Below are positions 37,849 through 50,483 of a stretch of DNA of 64,000 bases, piece by piece. This stretch comes from Athripsodes cinereus (taxonomy: Eukaryota > Arthropoda > Insecta > Trichoptera > Leptoceridae): assembly GCA_947579605.1 (NCBI GenBank), contig OX388305.1:22271542-22335541 (forward strand), in the 5' to 3' direction. The notes below the pieces were generated by a model, which did not search any database, had not been told where the DNA came from, and saw only the letters and a program-made list of their open reading frames with translations. Numbering within the stretch: position 1 is the stretch's first letter; the number at the start of each line of letters is the position of its first letter. The position numbers and the translations under genes were made by a program.

Positions 37849-39926
37849 ATCCACGGCGTGAGCCTTTTACATGTTCAAGAATAAATAATACACAAATCAA
37901 ATATCTCATTCACAACACAGTTGGAAAACAAGAATTAACAAAACACAAAAGAGAATTATTTCATAACAATAATAATTTAAGTCAAATCATAAAATATTGG
38001 AGTGTCAGTACAGAATGTCAATGAAATGTTTAGTATTTAATATGTCAAGATTGCAAGATTCAAAATTGCAATAATGTGGGAGATGTCATGTAGATAGAAA
38101 AAAAAATCTAATCTAATGGAAATAATACAAATAATTTAAATGTCATAAGAATTAATGTCATAAATAGTTAAAATGTCAAATTGTCTGTAATGATTTAAAA
38201 TGTCAATAAATTAAACAGAAAAATATATCATAAACTAAGAGTTGATGCAAAAAACATACAATCACTTTCCTTCTGATTATATGCCTAAAGTAAGTATGTA
38301 TAAGAAGCAAATGCGAATAAAAAAACTGGTGCACGAGTGTGTATATTTGTGTGTATAAATTGTATGTGTTTGGAATTCTGTTGACGATTAGTTACGTTTA
38401 AGTGAACACAAGTTTGAATGAATATTTGGGTGTAGGATAATACATAATAATGTAAGCTTCATATTGAAAACTTTATTATTATTGAAACATTGTAGGCCTG
38501 CTGAATATCTAAGTATAATAGGTATAGTGGCTATGTATTGTGATAATGAAATACGGGGCGTGTAATGGAACATTGTGATCAAGTCACGGTGTAATGTGAA
38601 GTGATGGCTTCATTACTAACTACATCACTCAAATATTTCTCTATTTTTTATTTACTGAGTGCGTAAATTCTAGTCAAACTGTCTACTTAGGTGCGTAAAT
38701 GTAAGTCTTAGCTTGGCAAATTTTTCCGTCATAGTTCTAGACCGGCTACGTCTCCGAGTACTCTTTCTCTGTGTGTGTTATTTTGTCACTCTGTTCTCAT
38801 TTATTCTTTCCACATGCCTAAACCCCTGTAACTTTTTAAGTTTTATCTTGGTTTCCACTCTTTTTCAACTTTAATTCCACATTTTTCTCGTTAAGTACTG
38901 TCACGCACTTGATTTGTCCGATTTTTATGTAAGTTTAATAGTTAGATAATGTAAATTCAAATAGAGCTGAAAGTGAAATCTACATAAACCAAATCGTATA
39001 TTGATCAAGGTACCTTTATATCGTGCGTTGATGTCTAATCTCAAAATTATGAAAATTTTCTGATTGTTGAATTAAATATTTCAATTAAACTTTGAAATCG
39101 AGGAGGTATGTAGCCTTGTAAACAAAAAAAAAGGTTTTTTGATATCAGATATATTATGAGAGAGTCAGGCGAGTTATTATTATATTCCTACCTAAAGGTT
39201 TTGCTTAGGACTAAAACATCGAGTATCTAGTGTTGATTATTATCATTTATAACTCATGACACCTGCCATGTGGACAATTAATATGCAAGTGTAAAAATTA
39301 GAATCGGATAAATGGAATCGCCAGTATATTACACCATCCGGGTGATCGACGGGTCCTCCAATGTTTTACTTTCACCAGAAAAAGTCAAAATTATGAATAT
39401 TTGATACACTTCTCAATATATTAAGTTTAAATGTAATCGTATTACTGTATTTCTAAGTAGTACATTATTATTTACTGACCACCCTTATTCGCATATCACA
39501 CACGCGTGCAATACAACATCCGTCCACCCAATGAGACATCTGCCTCTGTGTAACATTATATGTTACATGAACCTTTGATAGTTTTTGTTTGTATCTATTT
39601 AAATAGGTAGATACATTTTTTTGCATTCCATTTTAATATAATAAATAATAGACTCATGCCCTTATTAATATTTTGTATCATCATAATAGATATGTAATAT
39701 TAACAATAATTTTTTTCACAATTTTTATTTTGTGGGTATGTACATACTATAAAAGCAAATGATAATTTCACTTATAAAGGAGCATTTACATTTATTACTT
39801 TCAGTGATTATCCAGGATGAATAATCTAAAGTGAAAAGTGTGAACATTTTCAGTGAGCACTCGAGACAAAGATACAATTTCCATCCGTATATTTAAATCA
39901 AAGCTACTTTTTCTCCTATTACCACT

Positions 39927-40100
39927 ACACTATCATGGCACGGTAGCCAGCATACCAGCTGTATGTAATAAAATGCAATCTGTCCTTTCTGTGTCAACAA
40001 AAAATTAGATATGTAGAATGGATGGCATACCTCATCGCTGAGTTTTAGATGTTAAATGCCTTTTTTAACACCTATCTTTTACAAGACCCTCGAAATAAAT
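39927..40100 (+). repeat. CCATCACGGCAT repeat, long copy
   Basis: CTATCATGGCACGGTAGCCA, CTGTCCTTTCTGTG, CAACAAAAAATTAGA, GGATGGCATACCTCATCGCT and TTTTAGATGTTAAATGCC. It has a small deletion in the left end. Confidence 0.65.
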
Positions 40101-40637
40101 AAGACCATAAAATTAAAGCTCTTTAACAAAAACGACCATAAACATTTTTTTTAGTTTGACAATACTATCGTTAGTTTGACAATGACTTTACAAGTCGTAA
40201 TCAGGTCACTACTCAATAAAAAAATTAAGTAAAACTAAAACCAATTGTGTTTTTTTCCATATCTATATGACCATAAACAAGTTATTATTCTATTGTTTTT
40301 CCCCAGTATTTTTGATTTAGAATCGAAAACCAAAATCAAAAATTGTATGCGATGTTGTGTTCTTACAAGATTTTTGTTATTTTATTTTTAATAAGAATTA
40401 TTTTCATTTTTTCCGAATATATGTCAAGCTAAAGACAACATTCTGTGAGTATTGACATATCAGTAAAAGCATAAGATGAAAACATGAAAAGATGTGTTCA
40501 CTTTCGGTACGTTAATTTGATGATCAATTCTTGATGATCTTCCAAAGCGCAACAATGTGAATGCCTCTTAAGGCACTTAGTAGCATAGGTAAATTTGAGA
40601 TACTATTGAGATACTTTGAGATAGCATTTCACATACC

Positions 40638-40772
40638 TATTTATTTATGTATTCATTCTTTACTGTACATTGATTACAAACAATTACATAAAAAGTGAAC
40701 ATTCAAGTTAGATACAATCAATATACAGAGGGCGAGTTTATCGCAAAGGCGCGATCTCTTCCAACTAACCCA
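40638..40772 (-). repeat. LINE-type 3' end (family A)
   Basis: Nearly the same as 246-376: TTTATTTATG tail, TTTACTGTACATTGATTAC, GGGCGAGTTTATCGCAAAGG, and TCTTCCAACTAACCC. Confidence 0.65.
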
Positions 40773-42218
40773 CATAATGAAATGATTAATTTTATTGTGA
40801 GTTTTTTAACCGTTTAATGAAATACTTAGATACTAAATATAAACGTATATTATAAAAATGTGCTTCCTTGTAGGTTAAATACAAAACATTTAAAATGATT
40901 AAGACATTAATAATATTATAATACACCATAATACAAACCCAAACAATGTGGCGCATTGAGCATCATGTATAGATAGATATATCAAGTTAAGTTAATAGTG
41001 GAAGGAAGGTATATAAAGTGTGTACATATAATCTATATGTAAGGGTATTATAATACAAAACATACCTAATAATATTATTGAGAGGTAGGCACCTGGCCGA
41101 AGATCCCACTGTGTGACCCGTGACCCAACAGACATTTCTCAATATCTTACGTCCAAAGCCTGCATTACACGACACCTCATTAGTTTGTATTTCATTTATT
41201 TATTTATAAATACTTTATCCACAAACAAAGATATAGAGAATTAGCATTTTCTATCCAGAAATCACATAGGTATATTATTATAATATATTATATTCTATAC
41301 AGAAATTACATAGATATGTATATAGATATACTGTATTATTATTATTCTAGCAATGCTGGATACGTAGGTAAGGTAGGTATAGTAGATCGCTTTAAACTTC
41401 TTATTTTAAAAGATTTATAATTTGAAAATCGAGTAAAAATATATTAAAACGAATTCTAGAAACTTCGCAGTCCTGAATGGGTTAAATTCGCTAAGCGATA
41501 TTATCTCTGGTTTATTTCCTCTTATTTTCATTTATTTTAATCTTGTAAAGTCAGTTTATTTGTGTTAAAATATTAACATGTAAAGTTTTTATTATTAATA
41601 ATAATTATTTGGTAATGTCCATTTGTAACGTGTAAAACAGTCTCACATGGTAGGCTCCATTAGGCGTACCTTTTAACATCTTATTTTAGTGACCCCAAAC
41701 ACGACCACACATTTATTTATATTACATCAACAATATACACATACCTACCTATGTGTTTATACAGACATGAAAAACATACAAACATAGTCAATACATTAAT
41801 AAACGTGTTTATATACAAACTTTAAATTTACTATATAAATATCTAATGTCACGTATATTCTTGTAACATATTTGTACTAATAGGTACGCATTATTTTCAT
41901 ATTCGTCACTTTCGTGCAATTTGGATTTTCAAATTGATGTTTCAAGATAATATACTCTTTCACAGTAGGTACAAACTGAATATATAATGTAACGTCACTG
42001 TTAATATTTTGCAACGCTATAGCGAATACTTTAAAACATCCTATGCGCCCTTGAGGTGGATCTGTCCACAAACCGGCGCTATAAAAATCATCCGAATATT
42101 ATTATTATTATAGCTTATAGAGTAATATAAATCTACCTTTCATATCAACTGCCAAAATTGATTGATATTTATTAAGATACGTGTATTTTTCCCATAAAAT
42201 GAAAAATATTATTCATTC

Positions 42219-42315
42219 CTACCATCACGGCATTTCCCACAAGTGGTGTAGCCAGTTAACTCGGTGCATATAAAAACATCATGTAGGTCGTCCTCTCCGT
42301 GCTGAAATAATATAA
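42219..42315 (+). repeat. CCATCACGGCAT repeat, left end
   Basis: TACCATCACGGCATTTCCCA, CAAGTGGTGTAGCCAG, GCATATAAAAACATC and CGTCCTCTCCGTGCTG. Confidence 0.65.
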
Positions 42316-42688
42316 AAAGTGGTGTTCCACCCTGTATGAATACCCCATAAGAAATAGTAGTTGAGGGGATAAATAGATAGATAGCTACATGATATAAAAA
42401 ATCTTTCAAATTATTAAGAACTCTGTATTTTAAGTTGTATACTAAAATGAATCCATTCAATTTTAAAATAAGAAGTGATATCTATTATTTACTAACTTTA
42501 TTTATGATATCAATGACATATCATTTAGTTCCCATAGATGGTCTGAGTTACTTTATTTTTTATCAAGTAATTAATGACGCATCGTGATATGAAACAAAAT
42601 AGTTTATAATAAACCGACCTATCTATGACTACTTAATAGAATGTAGATATAGTTAAGACTTCATTTAACTTAATGTTCAATAGATGAT

Positions 42689-42852
42689 CGTATCTAGAGA
42701 TGAAACTTATATCTAGTAAATATCCGGTGCGTATCTAGAGACGAAACTTATATCTAGTAAATATCCGGTGCGTATCTAGAGACGAAACTTATATCTAGTA
42801 AATATCCGGTGCGTATCTAGAGACGAAACTTATATCTAGTAAATATCAGGTG
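42689..42852. repeat. Tandem array, four 41-bp units
   Basis: The unit starts CGTATCTAGAGACGAAACTT and ends AAATATCCGGTG. The units are nearly identical; the first has GAGATG and the last ATCAGGTG. Confidence 0.92.
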
Positions 42853-43234
42853 CCGGCGATCCGATTAAATTTCTCTTATCTGGTCGGATGCAGGATTGTA
42901 CTTTTTGTCTTAAAAAATATGAAATTAACGCAATTAAATGTGTTTATCGTTAAAGAAAGAAACAGTTTTATTCTTTCACTGATCATAAAATCACAGATAC
43001 CTATCCTCTCTGTATAAATAAAAATAAGACATTCAGTATGGGTGACACTAGACTGGATAAATCGTTCTAAAATAAACTTGTCAGGATAATTGCCCAATAT
43101 TTGACCGGCGAATATCAGGATTAGATTTGGACCGAATATCAAGATTAGATTCTGACCAAATATCAGGATTATATTCTGACCAAATACCCATTATCTAGAA
43201 TATATCCGGACAAATACTATTAGTTTCGTCACTA
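42695..43234. mobile_element. Possible hAT-like element with tandemly amplified left end
   Basis: The left end TAGAGATGAAACTTATA and right end TATTAGTTTCGTCACTA form an imperfect 17-bp inverted repeat. Flanks ATCGTATC and GTTTTATC agree at 5 of 8 positions, so the target duplication is weak. Internal arrays are listed separately. No transposase coding sequence was recognised. Confidence 0.45.
43099..43192. repeat. Short tandem array, about four 24-bp units
   Basis: Units of the type TTCTGACCAAATATCAGGAT + TAGA, degenerate at both ends, near the right end of the possible hAT-like element. Confidence 0.7.
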
Positions 43235-45365
43235 GTTTTATCTCGTGGATATAACATTATTTGTATTGCATTAGCTGGTGTATGAATTGTCCTAATGATT
43301 CAATCATGGTTCTTTACATTTGATCATAGAATCATTATGTTTTATTAGAATCAATAATATATGTATATATACTTACCTACCATTCAAACCTTATAATGAC
43401 TTTAACATTGAACTTTGCTGAACTTGAAAATATAGCGAAAAAAGTTAATAACTCTCGTAGATATCACAATACTTTAAAATATTATTATTACTTATTTTAT
43501 ACATCGTCAATAACTTTATTACACTATTATTATAAAGCTTTTTTATTTGTTTTCTATTTATTCACTTTTGGAAGAATGATAATGTAATTAAATTATTATG
43601 TAGGTTATATGTATCATTTTTATGCACTATTGAATACGTGTTTGACTTTATTGACTCCAGGTGAAGATTTGGCTTCGCTGGTTACACGTTCGTTTTGTTG
43701 GACTAGATATTTTATTATTTAATAGAAATGTAGTACCTACCAAAAGTGTGTACCCATCTATATCACAAATAAAGCAGCAACAAAGCAAATGGATTAAATA
43801 CATTCAATTACAACAAAATACCTACAATATCATTCGACCCGAAAAATACGACATTCAAGCTGGGTGGCAATGGTGGCATACATCATCCTAACAAAAATTC
43901 TGTGATATTAAGCAACTGAGGATTGTCAAAATATGTAAGTCATTCGTCAACGTCGTTAACAAATAAATGTATAATTTTATTAACCTATAGGTATCCTAAA
44001 TAATTAACTATAGATTCTTGGTAGACATTATAATATGAGGACAAACTAATTGCTTGTATGACAATAATTTCATGAGATAACCAGTTATGTAGAGTAGTAT
44101 CTATTAAAAATACAATTTAAATAAAGTTAATTGACGAATAAATTTCATTACAAGATATGGATATAATAATCATAGATTTACTTTCTACAAAAGATCTCAC
44201 GAATTGACTCTCGATATAATATTCCGTGAATTGTCTTAATAAATTGAAATGTTATTATATTAATACTTCATCTATAAACATGATTCCGATGATGTTACAT
44301 TATTTAATGTATTTGCTTCTTCTAGTATGGGTATACGGTGAAGGTAGTTGTATATTCGCGTGTGGCCCATCTCCCGCTGTGACTGCTGAGACTATCGTGC
44401 GCCCCTCAGATGTAGAACCTCGATATTTAATAATAATACTTGTGCAATTGTAATTAAATCTAGTGGTTTCATTCCACGAATCAACAGTGATTGACATAAG
44501 AATCGAATTGGACTAAATAAATCTCGCGTTAATCTACATATATGTACTGAGATACTTTCTCGGACCAATCGCATAAAAATTCCAAAAACGTCGGTTTAGT
44601 CATTGTTCGTGGTTTTAACTACATTATGATACATAACTAAATCAGAAACACATCGATTCTCTTGCGGGGCAGGTAAAAATGATCGAGTATCACTTTCCCT
44701 TATGCTTACTTATACTTTTGTTTATCGTCACTATCATACAATTCCTCATATATGCTCTAGCATTCAATATGCTTAACACGTGTCCAATCTTAACATTTGT
44801 AACAAATACTATTTAACTTTAATTCTTCTTCACACCAATACCATAAGACCACACATTTAATCCTCGAACAACCGCACCTCCAAGCGCCATCCCCCTCATT
44901 CATATATATTTTTTCATAGTCATTCTTAAACTATTAATATATATGTGCGGTATAAGTAAATTAAAAGTAAAGAATGGTGTTTTGTTTGTTTATTCATTTA
45001 TCTCTAAAATAAAGGGGAGAAACGAAATTCCTATATCCGTTCCCAAAGGAACATTGAACAAAGATGTAAAGATTCCCATGACGGCGGTTTTTGCCGGCCG
45101 ACACTTCAGGCCTGCCCAATGGCCCGCCAGTGAAGACAATGTTGTTTGAATGTGTGGATAAATAGGAGCTCACGACTCCTGGGATATCCGGGTGTGAGGT
45201 GGGTTTTTCTTAAATGTCCATATCAATTCTGCGCCAATTAAGTCACCTATTCTCATTATCATTCCTAAAGCTCAGATGTGATTTTGTTACATAAAGATAA
45301 AATTGTGAAAGGCCATCTAGAACCTTAGCGTTTTATATAGAAACAAAATCATTCTATGCCTGGCC

Positions 45366-45530
45366 CCCTAGTCAAAACACATTTTAGCGTTATGAAGTCG
45401 TTCGACTACAAACGAAATTACGACAATCTACCTACATGTACCATATAATTATGCGTTATTGTTGCAATTATAGTCGTAATTTCGTTTGTAGTCGAACGAC
45501 AAGTGACGCTAAAATGTGTTTTGACTAGGG
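45366..45530. mobile_element. Long-TIR MITE (165 bp)
   Basis: Arms 45366-45424 and 45473-45530 begin CCCTAGTCAAAACACATTTT and end AAAATGTGTTTTGACTAGGG. They match inward through TCGTTCGACTACAAACGAAA, with a short mismatch around GCGTTATGAAG / AAGTGACGC. The spacer is about 48 bp. No target duplication is evident, so the superfamily is not assigned. Confidence 0.85.
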
Positions 45531-45849
45531 CTGCTTATATTATCTTAAAACCATTTGGCTTTATTAAATATAAAATTGTTATCTACTGTATCAATAAATT
45601 TACTAAGGGACTTTCAATACTTCTGAAAGGAATTCAAACTTTATTTTCAACATAGAATTGCACTCATTAAACTATGCACATAGTTGTAGAATTTATTATC
45701 TACAAGAAATATTTATACGATCTAAATATCTAACTAATTATTATTGTCATCATAAAATTATCTAAACTATGTGCTTTATACATCAACCTAGGTATATTGT
45801 ATAAACTAAAAATTCAAAGGGAAAATTGATAATGCGACCAAATCAATTC

Positions 45850-45910
45850 TGTGGCCGTGCACATTGGTAATGTAACGCTCGAAAGCCACGGGTTGTGGGT
45901 TTTTTTTTTA
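45850..45910 (+). repeat. tRNA-derived SINE head (family 2-like), truncated
   Basis: GGCCGTGCACATTGGTAATG then TAACGCTCGAAAGCCACGGG and a T-rich run. The box A region resembles the 52275 copy; box B is decayed (GGGTTGTGGGT). Confidence 0.45.
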
Positions 45911-47499
45911 TTGTTGAGATGTACCTATAGGTATAAGACATGTAATGTGTACCTAAGTATATATAGGAAAGAGACTATTAGCATCTTCGTGTTATAGAAA
46001 TTAAACAGCATAATATTATTATTTTTAATTTTGAACATGTTTTCTGAAAAAAATAGTATGGGGCTACTACTATTCTATACCATATAAGTCAAACGCTTTG
46101 TAAAGCATTATCGAACAAATATACTCGTATAGTTGAATAATTATGTAATTCGTAACGTTCTCTAATACATACTGCACTTAAGTTTTTGAAATAAGTGGAA
46201 TAAATCTTTGAGTAAAGCGATTTCTTTTTCAATTTGTTTATGGCGATGAATTATCTTATATACTTTATTGAACATTCATATATTATATTGGATTCTCAAA
46301 ATAATAGGAAATTGAAATTATTCATGAATTATTATAAATCAAATTTGGGGATTTAAACGTCTGCTATTGTGTGAATTATTTTTGGGGAGGAGTCGGAACG
46401 CCTCTTCCTCAAAGGGTTCGTCATTGTCTCCATTATAGTGAATCTAAATTCTTAAATTGAGCATCCACGGGCATCAAATAACATATCATCATTAGACATA
46501 AATCTCCCACAATGCATCTGTGTGGTAAATACAACCTCATATAATATAGGCAATTATTTGGCATAATATTATATTATATATTGCTTGCATATTATAATTA
46601 TCTACTACTTTATGTTATAATGCTTATATTATTATTATCCGTTAATTCGACAACATTATTATGAACCAGAGTGAGTCGCATTCATGTGATTCCGATTCGA
46701 CTATCAAAGAGTCTGTATTAAGTGTATAAGTAGATAATATATTATATCGACTCAGTTGGAAGCATGTACTATGTCTAATTTATCATAAATTATTGCTCCA
46801 GAATGAATCGTTTCACTTGTGCATATTATATAGAGGTACATTATTATCAAAATGGTTGTAAGTAAGTCGACGTTTTGTATCTTTCGTGTTTGCGTCTAAA
46901 GTCAAAGCAAAGTGCAGTTAAATGGCAATTATATCAATTCCTTTCGTAATTTATTGACACAATTATCATCACCGGCGTAATTTACGTTATGCATTCATTC
47001 TGGTAGCATATTTATATTGAAAGAGTTAGTAACAGAGACCGCCTGTGACTGGGTACTGCGGGTATTGGGTACTGGGTACACTGTGAATAAAGCATCTCGA
47101 ACTCAACGCTCTGTAATGTAATGCAATGTGCCTGCTGAACCTAAACTGTCAGATCAATGGATTTATTTCAAATATATGCAGACCCTACCGGGTGAGTACA
47201 AACTACAAACCTTCCGAACATTCAACAGAAACAGTTTGATGTATTCATGGGAAAATGTTTTATACTAGCACACAGAAACACAACCATACCAGCTACATTA
47301 GTGTACCCTTACGATTATATTGATAAACACATTAATAAATATGATGTGATGTTCTCCTTTTTTATCCTTTATTATTGAATATCAAATATCTTCGAGACAA
47401 AATAATGTTCAGTGTTTTATGTACCTATGCCTCTGACACAGAAATCGAAAATAGGAATTGAATTTCTAAAACTAAATATGTTTTTTTATTTGTTGGCAG

Positions 47500-47807
47500 G
47501 TTGTCGAGAGACAGCATTCATATATGCAATAACAAGTGCTGGTGTGACCCATGCTGTAGCAAGGGCTTGTGCAGAAGGCAGCGTGGAGTCATGTACGTGC
47601 GACTACAGTCACCAAGCCAAAGGAATACAACCAGCAGCAGCCAAGCACGTTGGTGGCCCAGCAGGAGTCAGAGATTGGGAATGGGGAGGGTGCTCCGATA
47701 ATATTGGATATGGGTTCAAGTTCAGTCGGGAATTTGTGGATGCTGGAGAAAGAGGAAGAAATATCAGAGAAAAGATGAACCTTCACAATAATGAAGCTGG
47801 AAGAGCG
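47500..47807 (+). CDS. wg: Wnt1/wingless coding exon 3
   Basis: Residues 122 (completed) to 224. The acceptor is TGTTGGCAG and the donor is GTAGGT at 47808 (phase 0). It encodes [20 protein letters not shown], then [39 protein letters not shown], and [10 protein letters not shown]. These are successive landmarks of the Wnt N-terminal domain, with Cys123, 145, 153, 155 and 186 in the expected positions. The stretch [17 protein letters not shown] between DYSHQ and VRDWEW is the lineage-variable loop seen in insect Wg. The open frame runs upstream to 47412 and downstream to 47849, but those parts are intronic and do not resemble Wnt. Confidence 0.98.
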
Positions 47808-49465
47808 GTAGGTTTAATAAAAATATTTTCATTTACAGTAGGTATTTAAAAGTTAAAGTTTCCACGTGTCCGTTTCAAGGAAATTTACAACCAATTGCGA
47901 ATTAACAGTCCCACTGCCCCTTGCAGTTATTTAAATTGATGTTCAATTGTCAATCCTTGTGGCGTACACACACTGGCAATATAAATTCCTTTTTGAATCA
48001 CTTACAAAATATACATAATATATTATATTATATTGTTGTAGGTAGGTACCTACGGCGTAATCTCCATTGTTATTTCATTGTCTTTGTGCGTTGCCTCTGT
48101 GACAAGTGGTGAAGTCAGAGTGCAGGTACTCCTCATTACTTTGATAGCTGATGCCATGCAAATGTGCCGCCAACGGGAGATATATGATTTGAATACGAAC
48201 AGTGACAAGGGATTCAGTCAATTTGCCAACTTTGCTGGCATATTTACATACAACAAAAACACATGAGATATGTAGAGAAATGCCTTCGGTACGATACAAC
48301 ACAATACAATATGTACCTATGTATGTAGATTCCTCACACATGCTGTGTTTATACATACATCACTGTATAGGTAGGTATACCTACCACGTATTAATGATAT
48401 AGACACCACATGCCTATAGGTGATGTTGTGAATGATTAAGATTGATGCTCGACATCCATCAGGTGAAATTGATTATAGTTGTAGCTGCCGTTGAATTTCA
48501 TTATTTTGGTTCTCGCCTCTGCAACTAATGAAGATATATTTCATAAATTTGTCTTCATCTTGCAGTACAAACTATGCAAAATAATAAAATTATTATATTA
48601 AATGTTATAAAAACATCAAGTCATTCAAATAAGACGAACAACTTCAGGGCTTTTTAAACTGTGAAATTATGTTATGTTTGAGAGATTTCGTGTATCGAAA
48701 ATTGTGTTTCAATAAATTATCTAGCATCTTAAATAGCAAGTAGAATAACTGAGAAACGAATAATTTGTATGAGGGAGGAAAGAGCGACTGTTGGTTGTAG
48801 ATATTTTATATCCAAATATATTTAGGTAGGTATGTGTGTATAAAAAATAAATATAAATATGGTAAGATCATAAAAAGAAAATATTAAATACTCATTTGGT
48901 TCCCATCGCCTACTCACTGTGAAATAATCAACACTTCACAGAGATAACTGAAATTTGATTGGTTGAACAGATGTTCAAGTGTCACCAACGTGAATATCAC
49001 CAATATATCAATGAGTTAACAATGCACGAGGCGTGGTCTGCCAACACACACATTGATTGGTCATACATTACACACATATAAGTACCTGTGTATATATTGT
49101 CAACCGCATTAATATTCATATCGTGGATGTGTGATACGCCGATAGCTTCATGTTATGACACATCATTATGCCATTGGCGTGGAGGTACCTACTATCTGCC
49201 ACATGCCATACGCACATATGTAGGTACCTACCATATATCCAAACCAGAGTTATCATGATGGGACGAAAAGAGTGACATTCTGTAAGGATTGATATCTAAA
49301 AAATCGATGATCCCATTGGTAAATAAACATTACAGATAATAAAATAGGAGTGAAACACGACGACCACACGAATGATAGCCACAATGCGATCATTTTATTG
49401 TGTATAGATACGTAAGATAGTAAAAATGGATATTTATAATAATGTTTTTTTTTTTTTATTCACAG
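47808..49465 (+). other. wg intron 3
   Basis: GTAGGT donor and TTCACAG acceptor, phase 0. Single-copy-looking AT-rich sequence with several GTAGGTACCTAC-type palindromes (about 48040, 48371, 49185 and 49219). No transposon recognised. Confidence 0.95.
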
Positions 49466-50059
49466 CATGTCCAATCAGAAATGAGGCAAGAATGCAAATG
49501 TCATGGCATGTCCGGATCCTGCACCATCAAGACCTGTTGGATGCGGCTTCCAAATTTTAGAACTATCGGTGACAATCTGAAAGATCGCTTCGACGGTGCT
49601 TCCCGTATTAGTGTAAGCAATAGTCTGAGGCCAAACTACAGTCCTCCACCAAGTTCCAGTATAAGACCCAACTTGTCATCAATCAATAGCTTACAAGTTG
49701 GTGGACGTGGTATTTTACACACGCGAAAAGAACCAAAGAACAGAAAAATCAAATACAACTTCCAATTCAAACCATACATTCCAGACCACAAACCTCCAGG
49801 TCCTAAAGATTTAGTATACGTGGATGCCTCACCACCTTTCTGTGAAAAGAATATCCGACTTGGAGTGCATGGCACCCACGGAAGGCAGTGTAATGATACA
49901 TCAATAGGAGTAGACGGTTGTGATTTAATGTGTTGCGGAAGAGGGTACAGGACTCAAGAAGTAGTGTCGTTAGAAAGATGTGCTTGTACTTTCCATTGGT
50001 GTTGTGAAGTTAAATGTAAAATTTGTAAAACAAAGAAAACGATACACACGTGCTTATAA
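49466..50059 (+). CDS. wg: Wnt1/wingless coding exon 4 (acylation motif and C-terminal domain)
   Basis: Residues 225-421 and the TAA stop, after a poly-T and TTCACAG acceptor. It opens with HVQSEMRQECKCHGMSGSC. Ser240 in CHGMSGSC is the position that Porcupine palmitoleoylates in Wnts; the acyl group fills the Frizzled groove and is the target of Notum. CWMRLPNFRTIGDNLKDRFDGAS follows. Residues about 274-339 are a low-conservation, Pro/Ser/Asn-rich then basic insert, placed as in other insect Wg and shorter than the Drosophila insert as I recall it. Conservation resumes at HKPPGPKDLVY. The C-terminal domain carries FCEKN, GTHGRQCNDTS (Asn367 sequon), GVDGCDLMCCGRGYRTQE and ERCACTFHWCCEVKC, ending KKTIHTCL. 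Sixteen of the protein's 23 cysteines lie here. No frameshift or missing key residue was seen. Confidence 0.99.
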   Translation, partial: HVQSEMRQECKCHGMSGSCTIKTCWMRLPNFRTIGDNLKDRFDGASRISVSNSLRPNYSPPPSSSIRPNLSSINSLQVGGRGILHTRKEPKNRKIKYNFQFKPYIPDHKPPGPKDLVYVDASPPFCEKNIRLGVHGTHGRQCNDTSIGVDGCDLMCCGRGYRTQEVVSLERCACTFHWCCEVKCKICKTKKTIHTCL

Positions 50060-50071
50060 AATTAGTGGAGA

Positions 50072-50483
50072 AATAAATTAATATTTATAAGACAATAGGT
50101 ACTGTAAAATATAGATAATAATATAATAGTGGAAGTGGATAGGAAACCAGCGTTTGTGGTAGAGACTAGTAAGTAGTATGTACCTACCTACACATAGGTA
50201 TTACATATATACATTGTGTGTATTCATAATATTATAATAGCAACTTGTGTATGGAGAACATCCAACGATTCCGAGTTGCGGTTGGTTTAATTATCGCATC
50301 TCGGGAGATTTAGTGGTTTAATACATCAGAAAAGAAATAAATTAGGATCCTCTGTTAATTGCAACATCTGTTCTTATGACTTTTATATGGACTTGCCTAA
50401 TTGAATAGCCCGCTACTTCCCACATCTGAGATAAGACCTGATCTCTGGATGGCCTCTGTAATATACCTACTAGCAACAATAAA
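50072..50483 (+). other. Candidate wg poly(A) signals in the 3' UTR
   Basis: AATAAA hexamers occur after the stop at 50072-50077, 50336-50341 and 50478-50483. The first is only 13 bases past the stop and is less likely to be used. In DNA this AT-rich the hexamer is common by chance, so the true 3' end is unknown. Confidence 0.25.

Larger units (their letters stand above)
22091..47499 (+). other. wg intron 2
   Basis: GTGAGT donor, TTGGCAG acceptor, phase 1, 25.4 kb. It holds the foldback at 24013-24179, a TCF-type palindrome, a 98-bp tandem array, a hAT-like element with a 41-bp array, a long-TIR MITE, LINE 3' ends and CCATCACGGCAT copies. The remainder, notably 25.7-30.0, 32.9-37.5, 38.2-39.9 and 45.6-47.4 kb, is AT-rich with short simple repeats and no identifiable gene. 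Confidence 0.95.
3217..50059 (+). other. wg: wingless gene span (ATG to stop, four coding exons, about 46.8 kb)
   Basis: Joining 3217-3311, 21822-22090, 47500-47807 and 49466-50059 gives 1,266 nt, 421 codons and a stop, with every junction in frame. Intron phases are 2, 1 and 0, and introns are 18,510, 25,409 and 1,658 bp. The product is a secreted morphogen that in insects acts in segment polarity, appendage patterning and wing development. Length fits Wnt1 proteins (roughly 370 residues in vertebrates, about 470 in Drosophila). Wnt1 identity, rather than another Wnt subfamily, rests on the GRGSMWWGIA start, [32 protein letters not shown] and the IHTCL C-terminus. Alternative 5' exons or promoters cannot be excluded from genomic sequence. 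Confidence 0.97.

Noticed and set aside
37980..38220. Repeated AATGTCA motifs
   Set aside because: Spacing is irregular and the motif is short. It is not a definable tandem array.
47412..47849. 145-codon ORF taken as a gene start
   Set aside because: Only 47500-47807 is exon. The flanks are intron 2 and intron 3 sequence outside a good acceptor and donor.
49636..49875. 79-codon minus-strand ORF
   Set aside because: It is the antisense shadow of wg exon 4.
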